From Jannaschia donghaensis (GTDB taxonomy: Bacteria; Pseudomonadota; Alphaproteobacteria; Rhodobacterales; Rhodobacteraceae), in NCBI RefSeq assembly GCF_001403795.1, contig NZ_CXSU01000005.1, positions 123,019 to 187,018 on the forward strand: 64,000 nucleotides of DNA, given 5' to 3'. Positions within the stretch are counted from its first letter, which is position 1, and every line of letters begins with the position of its first letter. Below the pieces are notes generated by a model that did no database searches, was not told the DNA's origin, and was given only the letters and a program-made list of their open reading frames with translations. This document shows positions 42,218 through 50,738 of the stretch, in pieces. The position numbers and the translations under genes were made by a program.

Positions 42218-43071
42218 AGAACCCGGCCCGCGATGGTCCGAAGTCGGGCAACCAGATCGGGGTCACGTGCGTCCGGCGCGGTCATGACCGCATGGTCCAG
42301 CGCGTGATCGCAGCCTTCGGCGCAGGGGCCGTCGGCCACCAGACCGGGCAGCGCGGCGACCATGGCGGCGGCGCGGCCGATATTGCCGTGCAGCGTTTCG
42401 AGGATGTCGGTGATCTGCACCTGCCCGTGGTCGGGGTGCCAGCTGTCGTAGTCGGTGACCATCGCGACGGAGGCGTAATGCAGCTCCGCCTCCCGCGCCA
42501 GTTTCGCCTCGGGCATGTTCGTCATGCCGATCACGTCGCAGCCCCAGCTGCGGTAGAGCCTCGATTCCGCAAGGGTCGAGAACTGCGGGCCTTCCATCGC
42601 CAGATAGGTGCCGCCGTCGTGAACCGTCGCGCCGGCGGCGCGGGCCGCCCGCACGCAGGCCGCCGACAGGTCAGGACAGGTGGGATGGGCCACGGACACA
42701 TGCGCGACGAGGCCCGTGTCGAAGAACGTCTTGGGCCGCAGATGGGTGCGGTCGATGAATTGATCCACGATGACGAAATCGCCTGGGGCCATGGCGTCGC
42801 GGAAACTGCCCGTCGCCGAGACCGACACCAGATGGGTGACGCCAGCCGCCTTCATCGCGGCGACATTCGCGCGGTACGGCACCGATGACGGCGTGTGGAT
42901 GTGGCCCCGCCCGTGACGCGGCAGGAAGACCATGTCGACACCGTCCAGCGTGCCGTGCAGCAGATCGTCCGACGGCGCGCCCCAGGGGGTGTCATGGGCC
43001 TGCCACGTCGCCCCCTGCAACCCGTCGACGGCATAGAGCCCCGACCCCCCGATGATCCCGATGACCGGCAT
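42214..43071 (-). CDS. mtnP: S-methyl-5'-thioadenosine phosphorylase
   Basis: 285 residues of the purine nucleoside phosphorylase superfamily. IGIIGGSGLYAVDGL at the N-terminus, FLPRHGRGHIHTPSSVPYRA for phosphate binding, and YLAMEGPQFSTLAESRLYRS with GMTNMPEAKLAREAELHYA for substrate binding are the family signatures. It splits methylthioadenosine to adenine and methylthioribose 1-phosphate. First gene of the mtnP-DUF2927-apt unit; divergent from the SulP transporter gene with a 123-base spacer. Confidence 0.97.
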   Translation of the reverse strand: MPVIGIIGGSGLYAVDGLQGATWQAHDTPWGAPSDDLLHGTLDGVDMVFLPRHGRGHIHTPSSVPYRANVAAMKAAGVTHLVSVSATGSFRDAMAPGDFVIVDQFIDRTHLRPKTFFDTGLVAHVSVAHPTCPDLSAACVRAARAAGATVHDGGTYLAMEGPQFSTLAESRLYRSWGCDVIGMTNMPEAKLAREAELHYASVAMVTDYDSWHPDHGQVQITDILETLHGNIGRAAAMVAALPGLVADGPCAEGCDHALDHAVMTAPDARDPDLVARLRTIAGRVL

Positions 43072-43194
43072 CTTCTCTCCCCGTGTTGTGGGGGCGAGTC
43101 TAGCAGGCCCGCAGGCGGGGGGGAGGGGGCTACCGCCGCGCGGGATTCCCTGCTATCCGCGCTGCAAATCCAGACACGACCGAAAGTATTCCCC

Positions 43195-44805
43195 TTGAGC
43201 AGCGAATCCCTGCTGGCAAGATTTGCCAACCGTTTCGACACCCCCGACCTGCGGGTCGCCCCCACCTCCACGCTTTCGGCATCCGTCCTGCGGGTCGAGG
43301 TGCTGGCCGGTCTGACGGTGGCGCTGGCGCTGGTGCCCGAAGCGGTGGCCTTTGCCTTCGTCGCGGGCGTCGGGCCGCTGGTGGGGCTTTATGCTGCGTT
43401 CATCGTGGGCCTGGTGACGGCGCTGATCGGTGGGCGTCCGGGCATGATTTCGGGGGCGACGGGGGCCTTGGCCGTGGTCATGGTCAGCCTTGTGGCGGCG
43501 CATCCGCCCGGCGTGGGGTTGCAGTATCTGCTGCTGACGGTGGTTCTGATGGGTCTGATCCAGATCTTCGTGGGCATCATGCGCTGGGGCAAGTTCATCC
43601 GGCTGGTGCCACACCCGGTGATGCTGGGCTTCGTCAACGGCCTGGCCATCGTCATCGGAAAGAGCCAGATCGACTTCTTCAAGACGGCCGAGGGGGCGTG
43701 GATGGCACCGGGGCAACTGGTGCTGGTGCTGGCACTTGTGGCGCTGACGATGGTGGTGATCTGGGGTATGCCCAAGTTGACCATGGCGATCCCGGCCCCG
43801 CTGGCCGGCATCGGGGTGACGGCGGCCGTGGTCCTGATTTTCGGGCTGCCGGTGCCCAATGTGGGCGATCTGGCCTCTATCTCCGGCGGTCTGCCGCAGT
43901 TCGCGCTGCCCGATGTGCCGCTGAACCTGGAAACCCTGCAGATCATCGCGCCCTATGCCCTGATCCTGGCGGCGATCGGCCTGATCGAAAGCCTGCTGAC
44001 GTTGAACCTGGTGGGCGAAATCACCGGTCAGCGGGGCGGCGCCAGCCAGGAATGCATCGCGCAGGGCGCGGCCAACACCGTGACCGGCTTCTTCGGCGGC
44101 ATGGGGGGCTGCGCGATGATCGGTCAGTCGATGATCAACGTGAAATCCGGCGGACGCACCCGCATCTCGGGCATCGCGGCGGCGCTGTTCCTGCTGCTGT
44201 TCATCCTCGTGGCCTCGCCGCTGATCGAACAGATCCCGCTGGCCGCCTTGGTGGGTGTGATGTTCATGGTGGTGATCGGGACCTTCGCCTGGAACTCGCT
44301 CAAGATCCTGCTCAAGGTGCCCAAGATCGACGCGGCCGTCATCATTCTGGTGACGATCGTGACGGTGCTGACCGACCTTGCCATCGCGGTGGTCGTCGGC
44401 GTGATCGTCAGCGCGCTGGCCTATGCCTGGCAGAACGCGACGCGCATCCACGCCAAGTCGCATGTCACGCCTGAAGGGGCCAAGGTCTATGCCATTCAGG
44501 GGCCGCTGTTCTTCGGATCGGCCACCGGTTTCGTGGAGATGTTCGATCCCGAAAACGACCCCGCACTGGTGATCGTGGACTTCGCCGACAGTCGCGTCGC
44601 CGACCAATCGGCGTTGCAGGCGATCGAGGCGGTCGCCGCCAAATACGAGGCGGCGGGCAAGTCCATTCAACTGCGCCACCTGACGCGCGACTGTCACAAG
44701 CTGCTGACCAAGGCCGGGCACCTGATGGTCGACAGCGACGATGACCCCGATTACGCGGTCGCCGCGAATTACGGCGTGCGCACGGGCATCCTGGGCGGAC
44801 ACTGA
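43195..44805 (+). CDS. SulP family anion transporter with STAS domain
   Basis: 536 residues. The membrane part has the SulP signature VEVLAGLTVALALVPEAVAF and about 11-12 hydrophobic segments, followed from about residue 420 by a C-terminal STAS domain (VYAIQGPLFFGSATGFVEMF, VIVDFADSRVADQSALQAIE). SulP proteins carry sulfate, bicarbonate or other anions by symport or exchange; marine members often move bicarbonate. I chose the TTG at 43195, which directly precedes SSESLLARFANRF; no ATG is available. Converges on the flavin reductase gene with a strong hairpin between. Confidence 0.92.
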   Translation: MSSESLLARFANRFDTPDLRVAPTSTLSASVLRVEVLAGLTVALALVPEAVAFAFVAGVGPLVGLYAAFIVGLVTALIGGRPGMISGATGALAVVMVSLVAAHPPGVGLQYLLLTVVLMGLIQIFVGIMRWGKFIRLVPHPVMLGFVNGLAIVIGKSQIDFFKTAEGAWMAPGQLVLVLALVALTMVVIWGMPKLTMAIPAPLAGIGVTAAVVLIFGLPVPNVGDLASISGGLPQFALPDVPLNLETLQIIAPYALILAAIGLIESLLTLNLVGEITGQRGGASQECIAQGAANTVTGFFGGMGGCAMIGQSMINVKSGGRTRISGIAAALFLLLFILVASPLIEQIPLAALVGVMFMVVIGTFAWNSLKILLKVPKIDAAVIILVTIVTVLTDLAIAVVVGVIVSALAYAWQNATRIHAKSHVTPEGAKVYAIQGPLFFGSATGFVEMFDPENDPALVIVDFADSRVADQSALQAIEAVAAKYEAAGKSIQLRHLTRDCHKLLTKAGHLMVDSDDDPDYAVAANYGVRTGILGGH

Positions 44806-44815
44806 TGCTGCGGCT

Positions 44816-44837
44816 CCGGCGGGCTTCGACCCGCCGG
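44816..44837. terminator. Hairpin between sulP and flavin reductase genes
   Basis: CCGGCGGG (44816-44823) and CCCGCCGG (44830-44837) form a perfect 8-base stem around a CTTCGA loop, a stable tetraloop-like closure. It sits between two converging genes and probably serves both, though neither side has a long T tract. Confidence 0.6.
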
Positions 44838-44842
44838 CCCCA

Positions 44843-45445
44843 TCATTCGCCCGGACGCGCGAGCGAGAAGAGGTTTTCGACCCGCGTGTAATCCTTGTAG
44901 CCCAGCCGGGCCATGGGTCCGAAGGACATCACGTCGAAGATGCCGTCGCGCAGCGCGTCGTCGCGGATGTGCACGCCCGTGACCTCCCCGAAGACGGCGA
45001 CGTTCGCGTCGCCCGGCAGGGTCACGATCTGGGTCACACGGCATTCCAGCGATGCGGGGGCATTCGCGACGCGGGGGCAGTCGATGGTCTCGCAGTCCAG
45101 CTTCTCAACGCCTGCGACGGCGAATTCATCCTCCCCTGCGGCCAGCGGGGCCGACGAGGCGTTCATCGCATCTCGCATGGCGTATTCGACGACGTTGACG
45201 CAGAACACGCCGCTTTCGCGCAGTTGCGCCATGCTGTCCTTGGTGCCGTCGCGGTCGGGTTTGGCCGTCGTGGAGGCGAACATGACCTGCGGCGGCACAT
45301 AGGCGACCGCGTTGAAGAAGCTGTAGGGGGCGAGGTTGTCGCCCAGGCCGCCGCGCGTGCTGATCCACCCGATGGGACGGGGCGAGACGATGGCGTTGAA
45401 CGGATTGTGGGGCAGGCCGTGGCCATCCTCGGGGCGGTAGAACAT
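44843..45445 (-). CDS. Flavin reductase family protein
   Basis: 200 residues with the flavin reductase-like (FMN-binding split barrel) domain: IVSPRPIGWISTRGGLGDNL, APYSFFNAVAYVPPQVMFAS with the FMN phosphate contacts, KDSMAQLRESGVFCVNVVEY and the C-terminal GEVTGVHIRDDALRDG. Members reduce flavin with NAD(P)H for a monooxygenase partner or act as stand-alone FMN proteins. No monooxygenase gene is adjacent, so the partner is unknown. Thirty bases separate its start from the next gene on the same strand. Confidence 0.88.
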   Translation of the reverse strand: MFYRPEDGHGLPHNPFNAIVSPRPIGWISTRGGLGDNLAPYSFFNAVAYVPPQVMFASTTAKPDRDGTKDSMAQLRESGVFCVNVVEYAMRDAMNASSAPLAAGEDEFAVAGVEKLDCETIDCPRVANAPASLECRVTQIVTLPGDANVAVFGEVTGVHIRDDALRDGIFDVMSFGPMARLGYKDYTRVENLFSLARPGE

Positions 45446-45474
45446 GCGGGTCCTTTCTTGTGTCGCTGCGGAGC

Positions 45475-46503
45475 CTAGGCTGCCGCCCAGAAGTGCGAAA
45501 GGCCCAATCCCCGCGCGGCCAGACGCGCGTCGCGGGGCGTGTCTTCGCCCCGGCGTCCCGAGCCGAGAGCAAGGCGCGTCCAGGCGCGCTCCATCCGCTC
45601 CACGGCGTCGAGATCGAGAGCGGTGCCCTGCAGCTGGAGCGTCGAGACCTTCGTCGCCTCCAGCCCGTCGATGCGGGCCAGCGCCTTGCAGTTGATCAGG
45701 CGCAGGCTCTCCAGGTTCGGCGCGCCGATCAGGTCCAGCCGCTCGAGGCGGATCTGATCCTCGATGGTCAGATGGCGCAGCTTCGGGAAGCGTGACAGGT
45801 CGCCCATGTCGTCCACGCCGCGGCAGCGGATCACCGACAGGTCCGTGAGCGTGTCGCTGCGCACCTCGTCCATGTCGGGCGCCCCGCCGAGGAAGAACGA
45901 CAGGCTTTGCAAGGCGGGGCAGTCGGCCAGGAAGGCATAGCTGTCCTTGGGGCGTGCGCGCATCTGGAGGTGGCGCAGCGCAGGCAGGCCGCGAAGACCG
46001 TCGTGCGACTTGACCGAGTTGCTCAGGAAGACCGTCTCCAGGGCACGGAACCGTGACAGGGCCGTCCCGTCGATGGCCTTCGTCTTCATGTCGCCAACCC
46101 GCAGGCTGCTGAGGGACGTCGGATCGATGCGGTGCAGGATGTCCTTGTCCGAGAGTTCGTAGATTTCCAGCGACAGGTGTGTCGAGGCCGTCAGGTCTGC
46201 CAGCGCGTCGATGTTCCCTGCGGTATCGAGGCAGTCGAGGTCGAAGCGCCTAACATGGCGCAGGTCGCGCTGGAGTGCGAGGTCGAAGGGTGTCTTCCCG
46301 TGGAAGCCGTAGAACCGCAGCGTCACGCGGTCGGGGTTCGTTTGGGCCAGCGCCTCGACATGGGCGAGGGCGGCGTCGGTCGGCGGGCGCGAGAACTGCA
46401 CGACAAGGTCGTGCCCGGCGGCCAGTGCCGTCTCGACCTCGGCCCGGTCGGCGTCGGTCTGCCATTGGATTCGGGTCTGGAGGCGGGTCTGAGAGAAATT
46501 CAT
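45475..46503 (-). CDS. Leucine-rich-repeat-like protein of unknown function
   Basis: 342 residues, no signal peptide or membrane helix, so probably cytoplasmic. From about residue 125 to 310 it shows irregular repeats with the L-x-x-L-x-L spacing of leucine-rich or beta-helix solenoids: LSSLRVGDMKT, LETVFLSNSVK, LRHLQMRARPK, LQSLSFFLGG, LTDLSVIRCRG, LRHLTIEDQIR, LESLRLINCK, VSTLQLQGTALD. The N-terminal 120 residues are mixed and unrecognised. Such solenoids bind proteins. Genes of this sort are scattered in bacteria and uncommon in this lineage. Base composition matches the neighbours, so recent transfer is not obvious. Confidence 0.7.
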   Translation of the reverse strand: MNFSQTRLQTRIQWQTDADRAEVETALAAGHDLVVQFSRPPTDAALAHVEALAQTNPDRVTLRFYGFHGKTPFDLALQRDLRHVRRFDLDCLDTAGNIDALADLTASTHLSLEIYELSDKDILHRIDPTSLSSLRVGDMKTKAIDGTALSRFRALETVFLSNSVKSHDGLRGLPALRHLQMRARPKDSYAFLADCPALQSLSFFLGGAPDMDEVRSDTLTDLSVIRCRGVDDMGDLSRFPKLRHLTIEDQIRLERLDLIGAPNLESLRLINCKALARIDGLEATKVSTLQLQGTALDLDAVERMERAWTRLALGSGRRGEDTPRDARLAARGLGLSHFWAAA

Positions 46504-46549
46504 GTCCCGAGGCTAGCCACCCCGCGCGGAACGGGCAACAACACCCTCG

Positions 46550-47026
46550 ATGGAGTTGCACCGCGAAACCGACGCCGACACCTGGGAGGTGGAGGCCCTG
46601 CTGGACACCTGCTTCGCGCCTGGCCGCACGGCGCTGTCGTCGTACCGTTTGCGCGAAGACGTGGCGCCCGCGCGGGAGTTGTGTCTGGTCGCACGCGGCA
46701 CGGCCGGCGAGGTGGCGGGCGCGATCCGGTTCTGGCCGGTCCGGGTCGGGGCGCAGGACGCGATGCTGCTGGGGCCGATCGCCGTCCACCCCACGCGACA
46801 GGGCGAAGGATTGGGCGCGTTTCTGTTGCAATCGGGTCTGGACCGCGCCGCCGTGGGCGGGGTGGAGCGGGTGCTTCTGGTCGGCGACGCGCCGTATTAC
46901 GGACGGTTCGGGTTCAGACGGCTGGCGAACGTGACGATGCCGCCGCCGACCAATCCCGACCGTGTCCTGGGCATCTGGGACTGGGCGGGCGTGACCGGTC
47001 AGGTGGTGCGCGCCAAGCCACGGTGA
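46550..47026 (+). CDS. GNAT acetyltransferase (YhbS-like)
   Basis: 158 residues with one GNAT domain: ELHRETDADTWEVEALLDTC at the start, LLGPIAVHPTRQGEGLGAFL as the acetyl-CoA loop (Q-x-x-G-x-G type) and LLVGDAPYYGRFGFRRL near the end, which is characteristic of the YhbS group. Substrate unknown. The start is divergent from the LRR-like gene with a 46-base spacer. The EcsC gene follows after 37 bases on the same strand. Confidence 0.87.
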   Translation: MELHRETDADTWEVEALLDTCFAPGRTALSSYRLREDVAPARELCLVARGTAGEVAGAIRFWPVRVGAQDAMLLGPIAVHPTRQGEGLGAFLLQSGLDRAAVGGVERVLLVGDAPYYGRFGFRRLANVTMPPPTNPDRVLGIWDWAGVTGQVVRAKPR

Positions 47027-47063
47027 TCTTGCCTTGCAGGCAGACCCGCCCCATCTGTCGGGT

Positions 47064-47834
47064 ATGACACCGACATTGAGCCCCCCCGCCGAGCCCCAGA
47101 TCTTTCCGCCCCTCGACCGGGAGGCGGAGCTGGATCGGCTGGCCGATCGGATGCGCACCGCCTCGGGTGTGGGGATGCAATTGCTGGGTCTGATCGGCAC
47201 GCAGGCCGAAAGCCTGATCGACATGCTGCCGGGGTCCGCGCGGGCGGGTCTGGAAAAGGCGACCGCCGTCGCGTTGGAACAATCGTTCAACGCCGCGCAT
47301 GCCACGCGCAAGGGCCGCATCGCGGATGCGCCCGACTGGCTGACCCGCGCGATTTCGGTCGGCACGGGGGCGGCCGGCGGGTTCGGCGGGCTGCCGTCCG
47401 CCTTGGCGGAATTGCCAGTGACGACCACGATCATCCTGCGCGCGATCCAGACGATCGCCGACGAACACGGGCTGGATCCGGCCCTGCCCGAAGTGCGCGC
47501 CGCCTGTCTGCGGGTCTTCGCCGCCGCCGGGCCGCTGGATGATGACGATGGCACGGATCTGAGCTTTCTGACGCTGCGCCTGACCGTCACCGGCAGCGCC
47601 GTGCACGGATTGATCGCCAAGGTGGCACCGCGCCTTGCCGTGCCGCTGGGCCAGAAACTGGCCGCGCAGGCGGTGCCGTTCATCGGCGCGGCGGCGGGGG
47701 CCGCGACGAACTACGTCTATACCTCCTATTATCAGGACATGGCCCGCGTTCAGTTCGGCCTGATGCGTCTGGGCGCGCAAACGGGTGAGGATATGGAGAC
47801 ACTGTCGGCGGCGTTGAAGACCCGTCTGAGCTGA
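47064..47834 (+). CDS. EcsC family protein
   Basis: 256 residues with the EcsC domain from about residue 60: ARAGLEKATAVALEQSF, GTGAAGGFGGLPSALAELPV, TTIILRAIQTIADEHGLDP and AAAGAATNYVYTSYYQDMAR at the end. The family is named after B. subtilis EcsC, encoded with an ABC transporter, and has no known activity; the glycine/alanine-rich hydrophobic helices suggest membrane association. The ATG at 47064 is preferred to an upstream TTG at 47034. Confidence 0.82.
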   Translation: MTPTLSPPAEPQIFPPLDREAELDRLADRMRTASGVGMQLLGLIGTQAESLIDMLPGSARAGLEKATAVALEQSFNAAHATRKGRIADAPDWLTRAISVGTGAAGGFGGLPSALAELPVTTTIILRAIQTIADEHGLDPALPEVRAACLRVFAAAGPLDDDDGTDLSFLTLRLTVTGSAVHGLIAKVAPRLAVPLGQKLAAQAVPFIGAAAGAATNYVYTSYYQDMARVQFGLMRLGAQTGEDMETLSAALKTRLS

Positions 47835-47877
47835 CGGCCCTTCCGCAGCCCCCTTGGGCGTGGTCAAACCGCGGGCG

Positions 47878-49086
47878 ATGACCGCGCCCCGCACACCCCG
47901 CGTCCTGTTGATCGCGCCCTACCTGTCGGGCGACGCGACCGGAGAGCCATTCGTCGCCTTTCGCTGGGCGCAGGCGTTGACGCCGCTGGTCGATCTGACG
48001 GTGGCCTGTTTCCAGTCGCCCGCCCATTCGCCCATCGCCGCCCAGCTTCCCGGCGCACGCATCGTGACCTGGCCCTCGCCACGGTTCATCCCGCGCGGCG
48101 GCCGCTTTGCGGCGATGCTCAAGCCCGAATGGCCGATCTTTGCGGCCCGCGTCCGCGCCCATCTGCGCAACCATTCCACCGATTACGATATCGCGCATCA
48201 GATCATGCCGCAGGCGATGCGCTATGCCTCGCCCCTCCGCGGTCATAGCCTTCCTTATGTCATCGGCCCACTGGGCGGTGCGCTGCCCACGCCGCCCGCC
48301 TTCGCCTACGAGATCGCGCCCGCCGGATGGTTCACCCGGCTGCGCGCGCTGGACGGGCCCCGTCTGCGCCACGATCCCTGGTTGCGGCGCAGCTATGCCC
48401 ACGCGGCGCTGGTGCTGGGCGTGGCCCCTTACGTGGGCCGGACGTTGGCGGCGGCGGGCATCGACCTGCGCGCCTATGCTGATGTTCTAGAGTTGGGGAT
48501 CGAGGATCTGGCCCCGCCGCGCCCCGCGCGCGCCGACGACCGCGTGCGCCTGCTGCACGTCGGGCGCGGTGTGCGCACCAAGGGGCTGCGCGATGCGATC
48601 CGGGCGATGGCGCAGGTCGACGATCCGCGTCTGCATCTGACCAGCGCGGGCGACGGCCCCGAAATCGCTGCCTGCCGGGCCGAAGCGGCGCGGCTGGGGG
48701 TGGCGGATCGGGTCACGTTCCTTGGCCGGATCCCACGGGCGGAGGTGGAGGCGCTGTATCGCACGTCCGACATCTACGTCTTTCCCAGTTTCCGCGAACC
48801 CGCTGGCAATGTCGTGTACGAGGCGATGCGCTGGGGCCTGCCGATCATCGCGGCGGCGGCGGGGGGGCCGGACGCGATCCTGGACGAAAGCTGCGCGATC
48901 AAGGTTCCGGTCACCGATCCCGAGACCTTCGCCACCGACATTGCCGCCGCCCTGCGCCGCCTGATCGGTGATCCGGCATTGGCCGACCGGCTGGGACAGG
49001 GCGCGCGCGCCAAGGTCGCCGCCGAGGGGCTTTGGCCCAACAAGGCGGCGGGTCTGGTCGGGTTTTACCGTTCCGTCCTCGATTGA
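47878..49086 (+). CDS. Glycosyltransferase family 4 protein
   Basis: 402 residues, GT-B fold. The N-terminal domain starts RVLLIAPYLSGDATGEPFVA; the C-terminal donor domain has VRLLHVGRGVRTKGLRDAIR, LTSAGDGPEIAACRAEAARL, VTFLGRIPRAEVEALYRTSD and the EX7E region FPSFREPAGNVVYEAMRWGL. GT4 enzymes transfer a sugar from a nucleotide donor with retention. The sugar and acceptor are unknown; no polysaccharide cluster is around it. The ATG at 47878 is chosen over upstream GTG/TTG codons. Confidence 0.88.
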   Translation: MTAPRTPRVLLIAPYLSGDATGEPFVAFRWAQALTPLVDLTVACFQSPAHSPIAAQLPGARIVTWPSPRFIPRGGRFAAMLKPEWPIFAARVRAHLRNHSTDYDIAHQIMPQAMRYASPLRGHSLPYVIGPLGGALPTPPAFAYEIAPAGWFTRLRALDGPRLRHDPWLRRSYAHAALVLGVAPYVGRTLAAAGIDLRAYADVLELGIEDLAPPRPARADDRVRLLHVGRGVRTKGLRDAIRAMAQVDDPRLHLTSAGDGPEIAACRAEAARLGVADRVTFLGRIPRAEVEALYRTSDIYVFPSFREPAGNVVYEAMRWGLPIIAAAAGGPDAILDESCAIKVPVTDPETFATDIAAALRRLIGDPALADRLGQGARAKVAAEGLWPNKAAGLVGFYRSVLD

Positions 49087-49160
49087 CGCGGCGGCGGCGA
49101 TGCAACCGCATCGCCGGGATCGGTGTTGGCTTGCAACGATAGCAAACACGGAGAGATCTC

Positions 49161-49844
49161 ATGGCCGACGGCAAGACCCTGTTCATCACCGGCGCGTCCT
49201 CCGGCATCGGGGCGCAGACGGCGCGCCAAGCCGTCGACGCGGGTTGGAACGTCGGGCTGTTCGCACGCTCCGAAGGCAAGATCACCGATCTGGCCAAAGA
49301 CCTGGGTCCACGGGCCATCGCCCTTCCCGGCGACGTGGCGGACCGCGATGCGCAGGCCGCGGCCCTGGACAAACTGGCCGAGACATTCGGCGGAATCGAT
49401 GCGGTCTTTGCCAATGCGGGCACAGGGGTTGAAACGCCCGGCACCCAGAACGGCGACCCGGCGGAATGGCACGACATGATCCATGCCAACGTCATGGGCG
49501 TGCTTTACACGGCCCATGCCGCGCTGCCCCACCTTCGCAAGACCAAGGGCCATTACATCGTCACCGGATCGGCGGCGGGGCGCACGCACATCAAGGGCTC
49601 GATCTACGGCGCGACCAAGTGGTTCGTCCACGGCTTCGCCGGCAACCTGGCCGAAGAAATGACCGAATGGGGCGGGCGCTGCACCGTAATCTCGCCGGGG
49701 ATGGTCGATACGGAGTTCTTCGACGAGGCGGATGCATCGCGTCTGCACCCGTCGGACGTGGCCGATGCGGTGCTGCACGCATTGACCGCCCCCGCGCGGG
49801 CCGACGTGCGTGAAATACACCTGATGCCGAACCGAAACGCCTGA
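49161..49844 (+). CDS. Short-chain dehydrogenase/reductase
   Basis: 227 residues of the classical SDR fold: cofactor motif TGASSGIGAQTARQA, NAG in VFANAGTGVE, catalytic Ser in YIVTGSAAGRTHIKGS, then YGATKW with the Tyr and Lys. The closest known pattern is YdfG-like serine/3-hydroxy acid dehydrogenases, but the substrate is open. AGAGATCTC lies before the ATG. It converges on the ArsR-type regulator with 12 bases between stops. Confidence 0.87.
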   Translation: MADGKTLFITGASSGIGAQTARQAVDAGWNVGLFARSEGKITDLAKDLGPRAIALPGDVADRDAQAAALDKLAETFGGIDAVFANAGTGVETPGTQNGDPAEWHDMIHANVMGVLYTAHAALPHLRKTKGHYIVTGSAAGRTHIKGSIYGATKWFVHGFAGNLAEEMTEWGGRCTVISPGMVDTEFFDEADASRLHPSDVADAVLHALTAPARADVREIHLMPNRNA

Positions 49845-49856
49845 CGCGCGGGGGTC

Positions 49857-50189
49857 TTACCCGGCGTCGCGTCTCTCCTGCAGGGCCAAAAGCGACTCCA
49901 ACGCGTCGAGGTCCAGGCCGTCGAATTGCCCGAAGCCCTGCATCCAGACGCTGACGCCGCGCAGCGCGTCAGGATCCAGCTTGCACCAGACGACGCGGCC
50001 GCGCTTCTCCTGTTGGATCAAACCGGCGCGGGCCAGCACGCCCAGATGCTTGGACACCGCGGCCAGTGACACGGGCAGGGGCGCGGCCACATCCGTGACC
50101 GCCATGTCATCCTCCAGCAGCATCGCGAGGATGGTGCGGCGGGTCGGATCGGCCAAGGCCGAGAAGACGGAGGACAGCGGGTCGGACAT
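49857..50189 (-). CDS. ArsR/SmtB-type winged-helix repressor
   Basis: 110 residues with a winged helix-turn-helix: VFSALADPTRRTILAMLLED, MAVTDVAAPLPVSLAAVSKH as the recognition helix region and LARAGLIQQEKRGRVVWCKL as the wing. No metal-binding cysteine pair is seen, so it belongs to the non-metal-sensing ArsR branch that often controls adjacent SRPBCC or enzyme genes. I chose the ATG at 50189 rather than 50234. An inverted repeat TTCAAC-N6-GTTGAA lies 41 bases upstream and may be its operator. Confidence 0.88.
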   Translation of the reverse strand: MSDPLSSVFSALADPTRRTILAMLLEDDMAVTDVAAPLPVSLAAVSKHLGVLARAGLIQQEKRGRVVWCKLDPDALRGVSVWMQGFGQFDGLDLDALESLLALQERRDAG

Positions 50190-50229
50190 GGCCCCGCGAT
50201 GCACTGACGACGTCCGGGGGTCAACGACG

Positions 50230-50247
50230 TTCAACCGATGCGTTGAA
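50230..50247. promoter_or_regulatory. Candidate operator of the ArsR-type regulator
   Basis: TTCAAC-CGATGC-GTTGAA is a perfect 6-base-arm inverted repeat. ArsR-family operators usually have TTGAA-like arms of this kind. It lies between the divergent regulator gene and atpI, closer to the regulator, so autoregulation is the simplest reading; an effect on the ATP synthase operon 135 bases away is less likely. Confidence 0.5.
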
Positions 50248-50381
50248 TGTCACTGTGCTGCGTCAGGCCGCCGCAGGCATCGTTTCACACATTATAAGTC
50301 ACGGAATTTACTAGATATCAGGTGTCGTTGACTCGGGTCGCGCCGCCGCCTAGACCATGCCCGACTTGCCATGGGTGCTCC

Positions 50382-50738
50382 ATGTCCGACGAACCCGACG
50401 CTGACCGCCTTGCCGCCCTTGAGGCCAAGCTTGCCGCGAAGCGTCCGACGGACGAAAAGCACCACATGGAGGAGCATTATTCCCAGGCGCAGCTTGCCTG
50501 GCGGATGGTGATCGAACTCGTCGCGGGACTCGGGATCGGGTTCGGCATCGGGTACGGGCTGGACTATCTGTTGGGGACAAGCCCCTGGCTGATGGTCGTG
50601 TTCGTTCTTCTGGGCTTCGTGGCCGGTGTGAAGACGATGATCGCCTCCGCAAGAGAGATACAGGGGCGCCTCGATCCGAGCGTCGCCTTGAAGGAACCGG
50701 GCGCAGGCGCGCCGAAAGATGGGGACCACGATGGCTGA
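50382..50738 (+). CDS. atpI: ATP synthase protein I
   Basis: 118 residues: a charged N-terminal helix ([20 protein letters not shown]), then two transmembrane helices ([20 protein letters not shown] and [20 protein letters not shown]) linked by LDYLLGTS, the AtpI/AtpQ pattern. It aids assembly of the c-ring and possibly magnesium uptake. First gene of the F0 operon atpI-B-E-F'-F; its stop overlaps the atpB start region by eight bases. The ATG at 50382 matches the family better than the upstream GTG/ATG codons. Confidence 0.92.
   Translation: MSDEPDADRLAALEAKLAAKRPTDEKHHMEEHYSQAQLAWRMVIELVAGLGIGFGIGYGLDYLLGTSPWLMVVFVLLGFVAGVKTMIASAREIQGRLDPSVALKEPGAGAPKDGDHDG

Noticed and set aside
43153-44802. 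549-codon - strand open frame opposite the SulP gene
   Set aside because: His/Arg/Gln-rich antisense shadow; the SulP signature and STAS domain are on the + strand.
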